Assembly: GCF_903166545.1 (NCBI RefSeq)
Contig: NZ_CAESCH010000002.1
Coordinates: forward strand, 248,001 to 312,000
Direction: 5' to 3'
Source of the DNA: Metabacillus schmidteae
Lineage (GTDB): Bacteria > Bacillota > Bacilli > Bacillales > Bacillaceae
DNA: 64,000 bases
Below the pieces are notes generated by a model that did no database searches, had not been told where the DNA came from, and saw only the letters and a list, made by a program, of their open reading frames with translations. The position numbers and the translations under genes were made by a program. This document shows, piece after piece, positions 35,472-44,921 of this stretch (its first letter is position 1; the number at the start of each line of letters is the position of its first letter).

Positions 35472-37034
35472 ATGAAATTATTAAGAAGGAGAAAATGGTC
35501 CAAAAGTGGATTGATGATGAAGCTTATTGTCTTAATGATTATTGCAAGTATGTTAACAGCTTGTGCTGACACAAGTAATAGCACTCAAAAAGAAGATAGT
35601 AAGCATATCAGTTTTCTTTATAATTTTTCAACGAATTCTCTTGATCCACATGTTGACACAAGTTATGTTCCACTAAGAGCAGGGATAACGGAAACGTTAG
35701 TAAGGTTAGATGAAGAGAATTTAACCGTTGCTCCTTGGCTTGCGAAGGATTGGAGTGGTGAAGATGGAGTTCATTGGACAATTAATCTACGTGAAGGAGT
35801 TACCTTTCACAATGGAAAAGAGATGGACGCTAATGCAGTAAAAGCCTCTCTTGAACGCGCTCTTAAAGAAAGTGTTGCGATTCAAAATGCATTGAAAATC
35901 GACAGCATTGAAGCAGAGGGATATACATTACATATCACAACAATGCAGCCTTTTCCGGAGTTCATATCTGAACTTGTAAACCCAAATGTATCTATCATAG
36001 ACGTATCAGAGGCCGATATGATCAATCATCCTGTCGGTACAGGACCGTTTGCTTTAACGTCATTTGAACCGGGAAGTAAGCTTGAGCTTGAGCGATATGA
36101 TGATTATTGGGACGGACCTTCAAATCTTGATTCTGTCACATTCGCGTTTAATGAGGATGCAAATGCCAGGTCACTTGCTCTTAAATCAGGGGAAGTTGAT
36201 ATTGTGTATCGTCCAGAGGTTGAAAGCATAGACTCTTTAAGCGCACAGGATGGCATGAAAGTGGAAGCAACAGAGACGTTCCGAGTTCATCAAATGACGA
36301 TGAATATGGAGCGCAAAAGCCTTCAGGATGTGAATGTCCGCCGTGCCGTTGACGCACTGATCGATCGCCAAAAGATTGTGGATACGATTCTATTAGGTTA
36401 TGCAGAGCCTGCTGTTGGTCCATTTGCTCCTTCATTACCGTTTGCTCCATCTTATGAACAAAGTGAAACAGCTAGTAAAGAAGCAGCTGTTAAGTATTTG
36501 GAGGATGCGGGCTATACACTTAAAGATGGAAAAATGCAAAAAGACGGGGAGCAACTTATCTTTACTCTACTAACCTACAGTGCACGAGCAGATTTACCTT
36601 TAATTGCTCAAGTATTCCAATCAGATGCAAAACAAATTGGAATTAATGTGGAAATTCGTCAGATTGATATTCCGGAAGAATATATGGCGTCAAATCGTGA
36701 TTGGGACTTGGCTACATATAGTAATTTAACAGCTCCTCGTGGCGATGCGGGCTATTATTTAAATGCCACTTATCACCCAACTGGTGCTCTTAACTTTAGT
36801 GGTGCCGAGGAGCCTGAGTTAACAAGAATTATTGATAAACTAAACCAAACAGTAAACCAGGAGGATCGAGCTGTGCTTGCAGAGCAGGCAGCTAATTATG
36901 TTCACGAAAATGTGATTAACTCGTTTGTTTTACATCCTTCTACAATTGTTGCCTTTAACGAAAACAAGGTGAAAAATTGGGTTACGACACGTAGTGAATA
37001 TTACATGATCACAAATAAATTGGATGTGAAGTAA
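35472..37034 (+). CDS. Peptide/nickel/metallophore ABC transporter substrate-binding lipoprotein
   Basis: A 520-residue extracytoplasmic solute-binding protein of the SBP_bac_5 (OppA/NikA/CntA) family. The N-terminus is a lipoprotein signal (MLTACADTSNS, Cys about residue 35) preceded by a basic stretch. The fold signature TINLREGVTFHNGKEMDANA is near residues 100-120. It opens a five-gene operon with two permeases and two ATPases. Two Zur boxes sit in its promoter, so the cargo is probably zinc bound to a small metallophore, as in the staphylopine system; nickel or peptide remain possible. Start ATG 35472 follows AAAAGGGG; an upstream TTG lies inside the operator. Confidence 0.85.
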   Translation: MKLLRRRKWSKSGLMMKLIVLMIIASMLTACADTSNSTQKEDSKHISFLYNFSTNSLDPHVDTSYVPLRAGITETLVRLDEENLTVAPWLAKDWSGEDGVHWTINLREGVTFHNGKEMDANAVKASLERALKESVAIQNALKIDSIEAEGYTLHITTMQPFPEFISELVNPNVSIIDVSEADMINHPVGTGPFALTSFEPGSKLELERYDDYWDGPSNLDSVTFAFNEDANARSLALKSGEVDIVYRPEVESIDSLSAQDGMKVEATETFRVHQMTMNMERKSLQDVNVRRAVDALIDRQKIVDTILLGYAEPAVGPFAPSLPFAPSYEQSETASKEAAVKYLEDAGYTLKDGKMQKDGEQLIFTLLTYSARADLPLIAQVFQSDAKQIGINVEIRQIDIPEEYMASNRDWDLATYSNLTAPRGDAGYYLNATYHPTGALNFSGAEEPELTRIIDKLNQTVNQEDRAVLAEQAANYVHENVINSFVLHPSTIVAFNENKVKNWVTTRSEYYMITNKLDVK

Positions 37035-37979
37035 ATGCTTCGAATCATTGCAGGGAAATTTTTTGAAGTACTCACTTTTATGTTGTTTCTTACATTTGTT
37101 AGTTTTTTATTTGTCCGACTTGCACCTGGTGATCCTGTCTTAACGATTTTAAATGTTGATGAGTTATCCGTTAGTCAGGAGCAGGTGGAGGAATTGAGAG
37201 AAGACATGGGCTTTAATAAGCCCTTGCTTACTCAATATGGACTTTGGTTGATGAAGTTTATCCAATTGGATTTAGGAACATCCCATGTCACAGGTCAACC
37301 TGTTATGGACATGTTTTTGCAAAGTCTTCCAGCCACAATTGAATTATCATTAGGTTCGTTAGTTGTCATGCTGGCTGTTGCGATCCCATTAGGCTCGCTA
37401 TCTGCTCTTTATCGCAATAGCTGGATTGATCAAGTAAGTCGTACTTTATCGATTCTTGGTGCTGCTGTACCAAGCTTTTGGCTAGGTTTAATCTTAATTG
37501 ATTTATTTGGCGTTCGGTTTAGCTGGTTCCCTACAATGGGAAGGGATGGATTCTCATCAGTGGTTTTACCTTCGTTAACACTTGGATTAGCTATTTCAAG
37601 TGTTTATGTTCGTTTACTTCGTTCAAGTTTACTAGATTCATTGAGTCAGGAATTTGTACGATCAGCAAGAGCGCGTGGATTGTCAAAAAAACGTATTTTT
37701 GTGCTGCATGCTTTTCGCCATAGTCTCCCACCTGTTATTACAGTGTTTGGGGTTAGTTTAGGAAGTCTAATCGGTGGGGTCGTCGTTATTGAGGTATTAT
37801 TCGCCTATCCGGGAATCGGGAAGCTGGTGATCGATGCCATTCGTCAGCGGGATTATCCGATTATCCAAGGATATATTTTAATTATGGCTATTATCGTTTT
37901 TATTGTAAATACATGTGTAGATTTATCGTACCGCTATTTAAATCCTGAAATGAAATTAAAAGAAAGAGAGACCAACTGA
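37035..37979 (+). CDS. ABC transporter permease (OppB/NikB/CntB-like)
   Basis: A 314-residue inner-membrane permease with six hydrophobic segments and the BPD_transp_1 EAA-type loop (LDSLSQEFVRSARARGLSKK around residues 195-215). N-terminus FEVLTFMLFLTFVSFLFVRL followed by LAPGDP is typical of OppB-type permeases. Start is adjacent to the stop of the binding-protein gene, so the two are coupled. It should form a heterodimer with the next gene product. Confidence 0.92.
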   Translation: MLRIIAGKFFEVLTFMLFLTFVSFLFVRLAPGDPVLTILNVDELSVSQEQVEELREDMGFNKPLLTQYGLWLMKFIQLDLGTSHVTGQPVMDMFLQSLPATIELSLGSLVVMLAVAIPLGSLSALYRNSWIDQVSRTLSILGAAVPSFWLGLILIDLFGVRFSWFPTMGRDGFSSVVLPSLTLGLAISSVYVRLLRSSLLDSLSQEFVRSARARGLSKKRIFVLHAFRHSLPPVITVFGVSLGSLIGGVVVIEVLFAYPGIGKLVIDAIRQRDYPIIQGYILIMAIIVFIVNTCVDLSYRYLNPEMKLKERETN

Positions 37980-38824
37980 TGAAAGCAATGTCATTACGGT
38001 TACTGAAAGTGAAACAATACAGTTGGAAAATGATCGTGCTAATTTTGGCCATCATCATGATGTTAGGCGTAATGATCTATACATTTCTATACTTAAATCA
38101 TGATCCGTTTTTAACAAATCTGGATGGACGGCTTCTCGGAATGAGTCTTCAGCATCCGCTTGGTACAGATCAACTTGGCCGGGATGTATTGACAAGGTTA
38201 TTGCTGGGTGGACAGCAGACCATTGGGTATAGTCTACTGGCACTTGTTGTTGCGCTCATCATCGGTGTGCCTTTTGGTCTTATTTCAGGGTACAAACGAG
38301 GAATAGTTGATAAGATTTTTATGCGTATTGCTGATGGGTTTTTATCCTTTCCAGATACGATTGTCGCGATTGTATTAAGTGGTCTTCTTGGGCCTGGAAT
38401 TGGAAACCTGGTTCTTGCTATCGTTTTTGTTAAATGGGTTAGTTATGCTCGATTAGTAAGAAGTACAGTATTGTCGGAATCTCAGAAGGAATATGTTTTA
38501 ATCGCGAAAATTAACGGACTTTCCTCATGGAAAATTATGCGAAAGCATTTGCTTCCCCATATTGTTGGTCATGTTCTGGTCTTAGCCAGCCTTGACTTAG
38601 GGAAGATTATTTTACTTATATCTGCCTTCTCGTATATTGGACTTGGTGTACAGCCGCCAACTCCTGAGTGGGGTGCGATGTTAAACGATTCTCGTTCTTA
38701 TTTTCAATCAAGACCTGAGTTAATGGTCTATCCTGGTTTGGCGATTGTTCTGGTTGTGCTGTTAACAAATATGCTGGGAGATTATTTACGAGATATTTTT
38801 GATGTGAAGAAAGAGGTGCGGTAA
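37979..38824 (+). CDS. ABC transporter permease (OppC/NikC/CntC-like)
   Basis: A 281-residue permease. HPLGTDQLGRDVLTRLLLGG near residue 60 is the signature of OppC-type permeases; the EAA loop is around residues 160-185 (SESQKEYVLIAKINGLSSWK). The start ATG overlaps the stop of the preceding permease (TGATG). The next gene starts one base after its stop. Confidence 0.92.
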   Translation: MKAMSLRLLKVKQYSWKMIVLILAIIMMLGVMIYTFLYLNHDPFLTNLDGRLLGMSLQHPLGTDQLGRDVLTRLLLGGQQTIGYSLLALVVALIIGVPFGLISGYKRGIVDKIFMRIADGFLSFPDTIVAIVLSGLLGPGIGNLVLAIVFVKWVSYARLVRSTVLSESQKEYVLIAKINGLSSWKIMRKHLLPHIVGHVLVLASLDLGKIILLISAFSYIGLGVQPPTPEWGAMLNDSRSYFQSRPELMVYPGLAIVLVVLLTNMLGDYLRDIFDVKKEVR

Positions 38825-39624
38825 GTGATATTATCGATTGAACAACTATCAATTGCGAGCAAGGAAAAAAAATTGTTGATACTGTATCACTTTCGATTAA
38901 GGAAGGAGAATGGTTTGCCCTTGTTGGTCAAAGTGGGAGCGGTAAGAGCTTACTTTCTCAGGCAATCGGGCAACTGCTGTCACCGAATTTAAAGGTAACT
39001 GGAAAGATTCTTTTTAAAGGCGAGGATCTGCTGACCTACACACAAAAAGACATGAGAACCATTCGCGGACGTAAGGTGTCATATATTTTCCAAGATTATC
39101 AAGGCTCATTTACTCCTTTTCGAACAATTGGCCAGCATCTTGACGAATACCAGAAAACACATGGCATAAAGGATAAAAAAGAAAGAAAACAACATTCCAT
39201 TGATGCTTTGGAATCTGTCGGTCTAGACGCAACACTATACAAACGTTATCCATTTCAATTGAGTGGAGGCCAACTGCAACGGGTTTCCATTGCAATCGCA
39301 CTTTTGTTGTCACCAGACTTAATCATTGCTGATGAAATGACAACGGCACTTGATAGTGTTTCGGGACATAGAATTCTTGAACTACTAGCAAAAAGACAAA
39401 AGGAAACAGGTTGTACGATTTTATTTATCACCCATGATTGGCGTCATGTGAGGCGGTATGCCGATCGACTTGCGATCATGAAGGATGGACAAATCGTTGA
39501 AAAAGGAAATAAGCATCGTATCCTCGACCATCCTGGTCATCCTTATACAAAGCAGCTTATCTCTGCTGCACCTATTTTAGGTAGTGGCCTGCGGTCAGGA
39601 TTAGAGGAGGTGGAGCATGTATGA
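38825..39624 (+). pseudogene. ABC transporter ATPase (OppD/CntD-like), frameshifted at a poly-A tract
   Basis: From GTG 38825 the frame reads ILSIEQLSIASKEKK and then hits a run of eight A (38865-38872). Beyond it, the correct protein continues in another frame: IVDTVSLSIKEGEWFALVGQ, with Walker A GQSGSGKS, signature LSGGQLQR and Walker B LIIADEMTTALDS. Nine A would join both frames (about 266 residues). The downstream frame has a stop at 38839-38841 and no usable start before 39052, which lies after Walker A. So as written the ATPase is disrupted. A sequencing error, a real mutation, or slippage at A8/A9 (reversible or transcriptional) are all possible. Confidence 0.85.
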
Positions 39625-40382
39625 CTCTGCTTACTGTTAAAGATTTGACGAAGACATTTACATCTGGAAAAGTAGCTCTGAATCATGTGTCATTCCATGT
39701 GAATAAGGGTGAATGTCTTGGTCTTGTAGGAGAAAGTGGCTGTGGGAAAAGTACGTTGGCCCGTTGTTTATTACGGGTTGAAAAAATAGACAGTGGCTCC
39801 ATTTCTTTTCAGGGTGAATCAATTGAAAAATTGGACGAACGTCGTCTGCATCCTTATCGTAAAAAAATACAAATTGTGTTCCAAAATCCCTCGGCTACGT
39901 TAAACCCTAAATTGAAAATAAAGGATTCATTAATTGATCCTTATGAACAGTATCATGATTCTCTGAATCTTACCCATTTCTCTTACACCTCTAAGGAGCA
40001 GTTTGTTTCTCAACTTCTTGATGCTGTTGAATTGCCGTCAGAATTGGCTAATCGATATCCACATGAATTAAGTGGAGGACAGAAGCAGCGTGTAACGATT
40101 GCCCGTGCTATTAGTATAGAGCCGGAACTTATTGTTCTTGATGAGCCAACGGCAAGTCTTGATGTGATCTCACAAAAAGCTGTTTTGACGTTACTCACTG
40201 AGCTTCGTGAAACGTTAAATCTCTCTTATTTATTTATCTCTCATGATCTTGCGGCAGTAAGTCAGATGAGTCAACGAATCATTGTAATGAAATCAGGAGA
40301 GATAGTTGATCAATTTGATGAAGAGCAGATGTTTAGTCAGAAACGTCATTCCTATACAAAAGAGCTGGTGTCGATTTTTTAA
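39621..40382 (+). CDS. ABC transporter ATPase (OppF/NikE/CntF-like)
   Basis: A 253-residue ATPase with Walker A GESGCGKST (about residues 36-44), signature LSGGQKQR and Walker B LIVLDEPTASLD. The start overlaps the stop of the preceding ATPase gene by 4 nt (ATGA). It would pair with the product of the frameshifted ATPase to drive the importer. It is the last gene of the Zur-controlled operon. Confidence 0.93.
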   Translation: MTLLTVKDLTKTFTSGKVALNHVSFHVNKGECLGLVGESGCGKSTLARCLLRVEKIDSGSISFQGESIEKLDERRLHPYRKKIQIVFQNPSATLNPKLKIKDSLIDPYEQYHDSLNLTHFSYTSKEQFVSQLLDAVELPSELANRYPHELSGGQKQRVTIARAISIEPELIVLDEPTASLDVISQKAVLTLLTELRETLNLSYLFISHDLAAVSQMSQRIIVMKSGEIVDQFDEEQMFSQKRHSYTKELVSIF

Positions 40383-40472
40383 AGTGGTTTTAGGAAGTGG
40401 TTTTAGGAGTTATTGTATTGATGTTGGAATAAAAGACCATAATAAATGTAATCAATTTACTAGGATGATTTC

Positions 40473-40985
40473 ATGATCTATATCTATAATGATTTCGGTG
40501 GGACTCATACGACATCTATGGCAGCTGCGTATCATTTAAACCAATTACCTCAATCGGAAAGAAAATTAACTACGGAAGAAATTTTAAATGTAAATTACTT
40601 TAATAAATTAACAAAGAAGGATGCAGGAAGACTTATTTTTCACGGAGTCGATGAAGATGGCAACTCGGTTTATACAATTGGGAGGAGAAGGAACAAACTC
40701 GTTGTCCCGGCTTTAAAAGAAATGGTGTTGCTTTTAGAGGAGAAATTTCACAGTAATGAAAAAATTGTCTTTTCCAATACATCGCCAACTGTTCCACTTG
40801 TCATGTCTTTGGGAGGATTCTTCTCAAGAGGATTAAAAATTGATTTTATCGGTGTACCATTATTAGTTCTTGGCGCTAAGCAATGCTGTGATCATATTTT
40901 CCGCTTGGTAGAGCATACAAAGAAAATGGGCTTAACGGAGAATGGAGAAAATGTGGTGATAGTAGAAAATGAGATGTATAAGTAA
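40473..40985 (+). CDS. DUF3189 family protein
   Basis: A 170-residue soluble protein that begins MIYIYNDFGGTHTTSMAAAY and contains GVDEDGNSVYTIGRRR, the pattern I associate with DUF3189 proteins of Bacillus. Function unknown. There is no signal peptide. It lies 90 nt after the importer operon and ahead of a terminator; a shared transcript is possible because no terminator is seen between them. Confidence 0.75.
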   Translation: MIYIYNDFGGTHTTSMAAAYHLNQLPQSERKLTTEEILNVNYFNKLTKKDAGRLIFHGVDEDGNSVYTIGRRRNKLVVPALKEMVLLLEEKFHSNEKIVFSNTSPTVPLVMSLGGFFSRGLKIDFIGVPLLVLGAKQCCDHIFRLVEHTKKMGLTENGENVVIVENEMYK

Positions 40986-40990
40986 TAATG

Positions 40991-41021
40991 AAAAACCTTA
41001 TCCCCTTGATGAGGTTTTTTT
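40991..41021 (+). terminator. Terminator after the DUF3189 gene
   Basis: AAAAACCT..ATC pairs with GAT.AGGTTTTT across a short loop, followed by more T. Confidence 0.75.
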
Positions 41022-41250
41022 GTTGTTTCCGTTTTATAACAGATTTATCGAATGAAAGTGTATTACTAATCATACCAATAGGGTCGTGTTGTGATAAGGT
41101 ACTTGCAAGAGTAATTCCAATGATTTTTTTTGTCTAATAATTTGCTATATATTGTTTCAGCTGGTTTGTTTAGTGGAAAGATATAAATCTATAAATAGTA
41201 GTTATCTAATTCTCGCTCCTTATTCTGCAGTCATGGAAGTTGGTTATTTT

Positions 41251-41285
41251 AATAGTGGGTCAAGGGACCTGTCCCTCCGTTCCAA
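41251..41285. repeat. GGGACAGGTCCC-type palindromic repeat, copy 1
   Basis: CAAGGGACCTGTCCCTCCGT (41261-41280), including the palindrome GGGACCTGTCCC-type core. It lies in the 420-bp gap between the DUF3189 gene and the LtaS-like gene, which otherwise shows nothing recognisable. Confidence 0.65.
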
Positions 41286-41404
41286 ATGTTCACGGAATCG
41301 TCATAAGTGGGGGATGGTGTGGGGGGATTTTGGGTAGTAGATTCTTGAAAATATAGGGAGAGAGCGGTATTTTTATTATAGTAATAGTTTGGATGGGGGT
41401 AGCA

Positions 41405-43285
41405 ATGCGGAAAAAAATTATGAACAAGTATGTTTTCTTAATGATAGCTACAGTTTCCATGTGGATGAAGACATATATTGTGTATCGAACAAGCTTTGAT
41501 CTGAAAATAGAAAATGCGATGCAATCTTTTATTCTATTTATAAATCCATTAAGTTTCTTTTTACTGATTTTTGGATTTGGTTTATTCATGAAACAGAGGA
41601 CAAGAAATATATACATTATTGTTGTCAGTACGCTAGGGACGATTTTGTTAATATCAAATATGAGTTTTTATAGCTTTTACACTGATTTTATAACGATCCC
41701 TGTATTGTTTCAGTCAAGTAATATGGCCGATCTTGATAGCAGTATTCAAGAGATCATCAAACCGAGTTATTTTTTAATGTTTATTGATATTCTTATTTTA
41801 ATGTGGTTAGCAAGAAAAAATAGAAATAAAGATTACGGCGTTGTAACTTCTAAGGAAAAGGTCTCTTACTTTCTAGTGGTCTGCGTCGTGTTTATGTTTA
41901 ATGTTGGATTAGCTGAAGTACAGCGCCCACATTTTTTAACTCGTTCGTTTGACCGTGAGATTCTCGTGAAAAATATTGGACTTTTTAATTTTCATATCTA
42001 TGATGGAATTGTCCAGTCAGCAACAACGGCACAAAGAGCACTTGCAGATAGTGATGAGCTTGTGGAGATCGAGAATTATATCAATGCTAATGAAAAAGCA
42101 CCAAGTGAAGAGATATTTGGAATTGCGAAGGGACGTAATGTGATTTTTGTTTCATTAGAATCAACACAAAGCTTTGTTCTGAATGAAACATTAAATGGCA
42201 AGGAACTTACACCTTTTCTTAATGATTTTATAAATGAAAGCTATTACTTTGAAAATTTCTATCATCAAACAGAGCAGGGAAAAACATCGGATTCGGAATT
42301 TATCGTGGCAAATTCATTGTATCCGCTGGGACGCGGCTCAGTTTTTTTTACAAATACTGAAAATGAGTACAATGCAACACCTGAAATTCTAAAAAACTAT
42401 CATTATTATTCTGCGACATTCCATGCAAATAATGCGACCTTTTGGAACAGAGATGTGATGTATGATTTGTTTAAAGTGGATAAATTTTTTGATATCGAAA
42501 GCTATGATATTACTCCTGAAAATTCGTTCGGATGGGGTCTTAAGGATAAAGAGTTTTTTGAGCAATCCGTTGATCTGATGAAAGAGCTACCTCAGCCTTT
42601 TTATAGCTACTCGATTACGTTAACAAATCATTTCCCGTTTGAACTTGAGGAAGAGGATAAGCTAATTGATGAGTATGATTCGAATAGTGAGATCTTCAAT
42701 CGATATCTTCAAACAATTCGTTATCAGGATGAAGCATTAAAACGATTTATTGAGAAGTTAAAGGAAGAAGATCTTTATGAAAACTCCGTTATTGTTTTGA
42801 TGGGAGATCATTATGGCATTTCAGAAAACCATAATGAAGCATTAGCTCAGTTTTTAGGTAAGGATGAAATTACACCGTATGATACAATTCAGCTTCAACG
42901 AGTGCCGTTTATCATTCATATGCCTGGTATTACAGATCAGCATCCGGAGTTAATTTCGGATATTTCAGGGCAAATTGATGTAAAGCCGACTCTTTTACAT
43001 TTGTTAGGAATCGATACATCTGATATGATCCAATTTGGTCAGGATTTGTTTTCACCTGAGCGGACATCATTCGCTGTTTTAAGAAATGGAAGCTTTATTA
43101 CAGAAGAGTATATTTCTGTTTCGAATATGTGTTATGACCGCGATACAGGAGATCAGATTGATCGTGAGGGCACTTGTGATGTGTATGAGGACATGGCCCA
43201 TGATGAGCTGAGCTTTTCCGATCAGATTATCTATGGAGATTTGCTGAGATTTTATAATAAAGAAGAGGAAAGTGTGGAGGAGTAG
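41405..43285 (+). CDS. Lipoteichoic acid synthase-family membrane sulfatase (LtaS-like)
   Basis: LtaS enzymes polymerise glycerol-phosphate from phosphatidylglycerol on the outer membrane face. The 626-residue product has five N-terminal membrane segments (to about residue 180), then a sulfatase-fold domain starting [15 protein letters not shown]. The catalytic threonine lies in [10 protein letters not shown] (about residue 295) and the metal site in [13 protein letters not shown] (about 475). Length is typical. Bacillus usually has several paralogues (LtaS, YfnI, YqgS, YvgJ); which one this is cannot be decided. Start ATG 41405 is behind GGGGG; an ATG at 41393 overlaps that site. Confidence 0.9.
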   Translation: MRKKIMNKYVFLMIATVSMWMKTYIVYRTSFDLKIENAMQSFILFINPLSFFLLIFGFGLFMKQRTRNIYIIVVSTLGTILLISNMSFYSFYTDFITIPVLFQSSNMADLDSSIQEIIKPSYFLMFIDILILMWLARKNRNKDYGVVTSKEKVSYFLVVCVVFMFNVGLAEVQRPHFLTRSFDREILVKNIGLFNFHIYDGIVQSATTAQRALADSDELVEIENYINANEKAPSEEIFGIAKGRNVIFVSLESTQSFVLNETLNGKELTPFLNDFINESYYFENFYHQTEQGKTSDSEFIVANSLYPLGRGSVFFTNTENEYNATPEILKNYHYYSATFHANNATFWNRDVMYDLFKVDKFFDIESYDITPENSFGWGLKDKEFFEQSVDLMKELPQPFYSYSITLTNHFPFELEEEDKLIDEYDSNSEIFNRYLQTIRYQDEALKRFIEKLKEEDLYENSVIVLMGDHYGISENHNEALAQFLGKDEITPYDTIQLQRVPFIIHMPGITDQHPELISDISGQIDVKPTLLHLLGIDTSDMIQFGQDLFSPERTSFAVLRNGSFITEEYISVSNMCYDRDTGDQIDREGTCDVYEDMAHDELSFSDQIIYGDLLRFYNKEEESVEE

Positions 43286-43300
43286 CTTCCACACTTTTTT
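43271..43300 (+). terminator. Terminator of the LtaS-like gene
   Basis: AGTGTGGA (43271-43278) pairs with TCCACACT (43288-43295), followed by T. It overlaps the stop codon. Confidence 0.8.
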
Positions 43301-43320
43301 ACTTTTAGGATGTTTAAATA

Positions 43321-43354
43321 AGAAAACTTCCGCCATTTTAGGAGGAAGTTTTCT
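43321..43354. terminator. Terminator of the RsbR-like gene (minus) / second stem-loop (plus)
   Basis: AGAAAACTTCC (43321-43331) pairs perfectly with GGAAGTTTTCT (43344-43354). Confidence 0.78.
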
Positions 43355-43362
43355 ATTAAAAA

Positions 43363-44190
43363 TTAAAGAACCAAGTATTTATTTAATGCCTGCTGCAATG
43401 TTCCAAGTGTTTCAGTTTTATTATCAAATGAGATACCGAGATGAATCATTTTGCGGACCACTTCTTTTCTCAGCCCTGTGATAACAGAATTACAGCCCAT
43501 CATAGAAGCACCATGGATGATTTTTAGTAAATGTTCGATCACTTCAGCTTCCATATCTGCGATACCTGATAGGTCAATAATTAATGTTTGAATACGTGTA
43601 TGGCCAATTTCGGTTAGAACCTTTTCCTCAAGGATATTTGTCCGATAGTCATCAATTGCCCCGATCAATGGCAGGATACAAACAGATGAATTAATCGGAA
43701 TAATGGGTACAGAAAGGTTCTCTACCAGCTTTCTATGGGCTCTTATCAAAGAATCCTTATATGTAGAATAACTAATAAAAAAGCTATTTAAAAATCCATC
43801 AATTTGATCATTAATTTCTTTTTCAAGACTGAAAAAATTTTCAGATACTTTCCCGTTTGTCAATTCATTATATTCTCCTACAAAGTACCATACTGTCCTG
43901 CGGATTGCTTGAATCCATTCGAGTTTAAATGTTAAATCAATTGAATGTGTAGACCAGGCAATACCTTCTTGCTTTGCAAAGAGCTGCACTTCCTTTTCTT
44001 GACCGTCAATGATATACGTAACAAGCTTTTTCGCATTATTTACAAGGTCAATGTTACCGATTGCCAGGATTTCATCAATCTTATCTGTTACATTCACAGC
44101 TTCCCTTAGTAATTGCTCTTCAAAACTTTTGATATTGTTTTCAAAGAATTGTTTTAGCTCATACGATTCATGGAAGTTGAATTTCATCAT
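43363..44190 (-). CDS. RsbR-family stressosome protein with STAS domain
   Basis: A 275-residue protein with a helical, globin-like N-terminal sensor part (to about residue 150) and a C-terminal STAS domain (about 160-275: IQTLIIDLSGIADMEAEVIE, then GCNSVITGLRKEVVRKMIHL). RsbR paralogues form the stressosome core with RsbS and bind RsbT to control SigB. Here no rsbS, rsbT or sigB is adjacent, as for the scattered B. subtilis paralogues (YkoB, YojH, YqhA). In place of the usual STAS threonine pair the sequence reads SGIADME, so one phospho-acceptor may be missing. What the N-terminal domain senses is unknown. Confidence 0.85.
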   Translation of the reverse strand: MMKFNFHESYELKQFFENNIKSFEEQLLREAVNVTDKIDEILAIGNIDLVNNAKKLVTYIIDGQEKEVQLFAKQEGIAWSTHSIDLTFKLEWIQAIRRTVWYFVGEYNELTNGKVSENFFSLEKEINDQIDGFLNSFFISYSTYKDSLIRAHRKLVENLSVPIIPINSSVCILPLIGAIDDYRTNILEEKVLTEIGHTRIQTLIIDLSGIADMEAEVIEHLLKIIHGASMMGCNSVITGLRKEVVRKMIHLGISFDNKTETLGTLQQALNKYLVL

Positions 44191-44429
44191 TTTTCCCCCT
44201 TATGCTGAATTTTTGAAATTCAATACCTTACTTTTATTTTAATCTATAAAGTAGGAAAAATAAAATGCTATCACTCAATATTATTCAGTTGGGAACTTTT
44301 ACCTTCGTCAATCGTAGTAATGGTATTACTTCAATTTAGAGGGGAGCTTTCTTTTAAACTAAAAACGCTTAAGCATATACTAATTGCAAAAATATCAAAC
44401 AATCATTAAATTGAAGGAGAATAGAAGGA

Positions 44430-44921
44430 ATGAAAATGATATTAGCGTATGTCATCATTTTTTTATTGGGAGCAACACCTTTTTTTGAGGTGGTTGGGGT
44501 GATCCCAATAGGAGTCGCAGCAGGACTGCCGGCCCTTCCAGTTGCAGTTCTTGCTTTATTGGGTAATATCCTTACACTTTGGCTGCTCATATTGTTGATG
44601 GATCGAGTAAAAGGATGGCTTCAAAGACGTAAAGAAAAGAAGGGGAAAGAAGTATCAGAGAAAAAGCAGAAGCGTGCAGAAACAATATGGAAAAAATACG
44701 GTTTACCTGGGCTAACCTTTGTAGCGCCATTCTTGATCGGTAGTCACCTTGGAGTTATTTTAGCCATGAGCTTTGGCGGAACGAGAAAACAAATCTTCTT
44801 CTGGATTACGGTTAGTGTTGTTTTCTGGGCTGTCGTAATGGGGCTTGTTTCGTATTTTGGCTTTGACTTATTATTCAAACAAACCGGCCAGGACGGATTG
44901 TTGAAAAATATATTAGAATAA
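44430..44921 (+). CDS. Small multidrug export protein family (DUF/PF06695-like)
   Basis: A 163-residue membrane protein with four hydrophobic segments (MILAYVIIFLLGATPFFEVV; VLALLGNILTLWLLILLM and two more) and a basic cytosolic loop (RRKEKKGKEVSEKKQKR). It matches the proteins annotated as small multi-drug export family, whose transport role is not well proven. The 3' end overlaps the convergent gene at 44913 by 9 nt and a palindromic repeat starts directly at its stop codon. Confidence 0.78.
   Translation: MKMILAYVIIFLLGATPFFEVVGVIPIGVAAGLPALPVAVLALLGNILTLWLLILLMDRVKGWLQRRKEKKGKEVSEKKQKRAETIWKKYGLPGLTFVAPFLIGSHLGVILAMSFGGTRKQIFFWITVSVVFWAVVMGLVSYFGFDLLFKQTGQDGLLKNILE

Noticed and set aside
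41152..41337. 61-codon frame upstream of the LtaS-like gene
   Set aside because: It spans a palindromic repeat and lacks a ribosome site.
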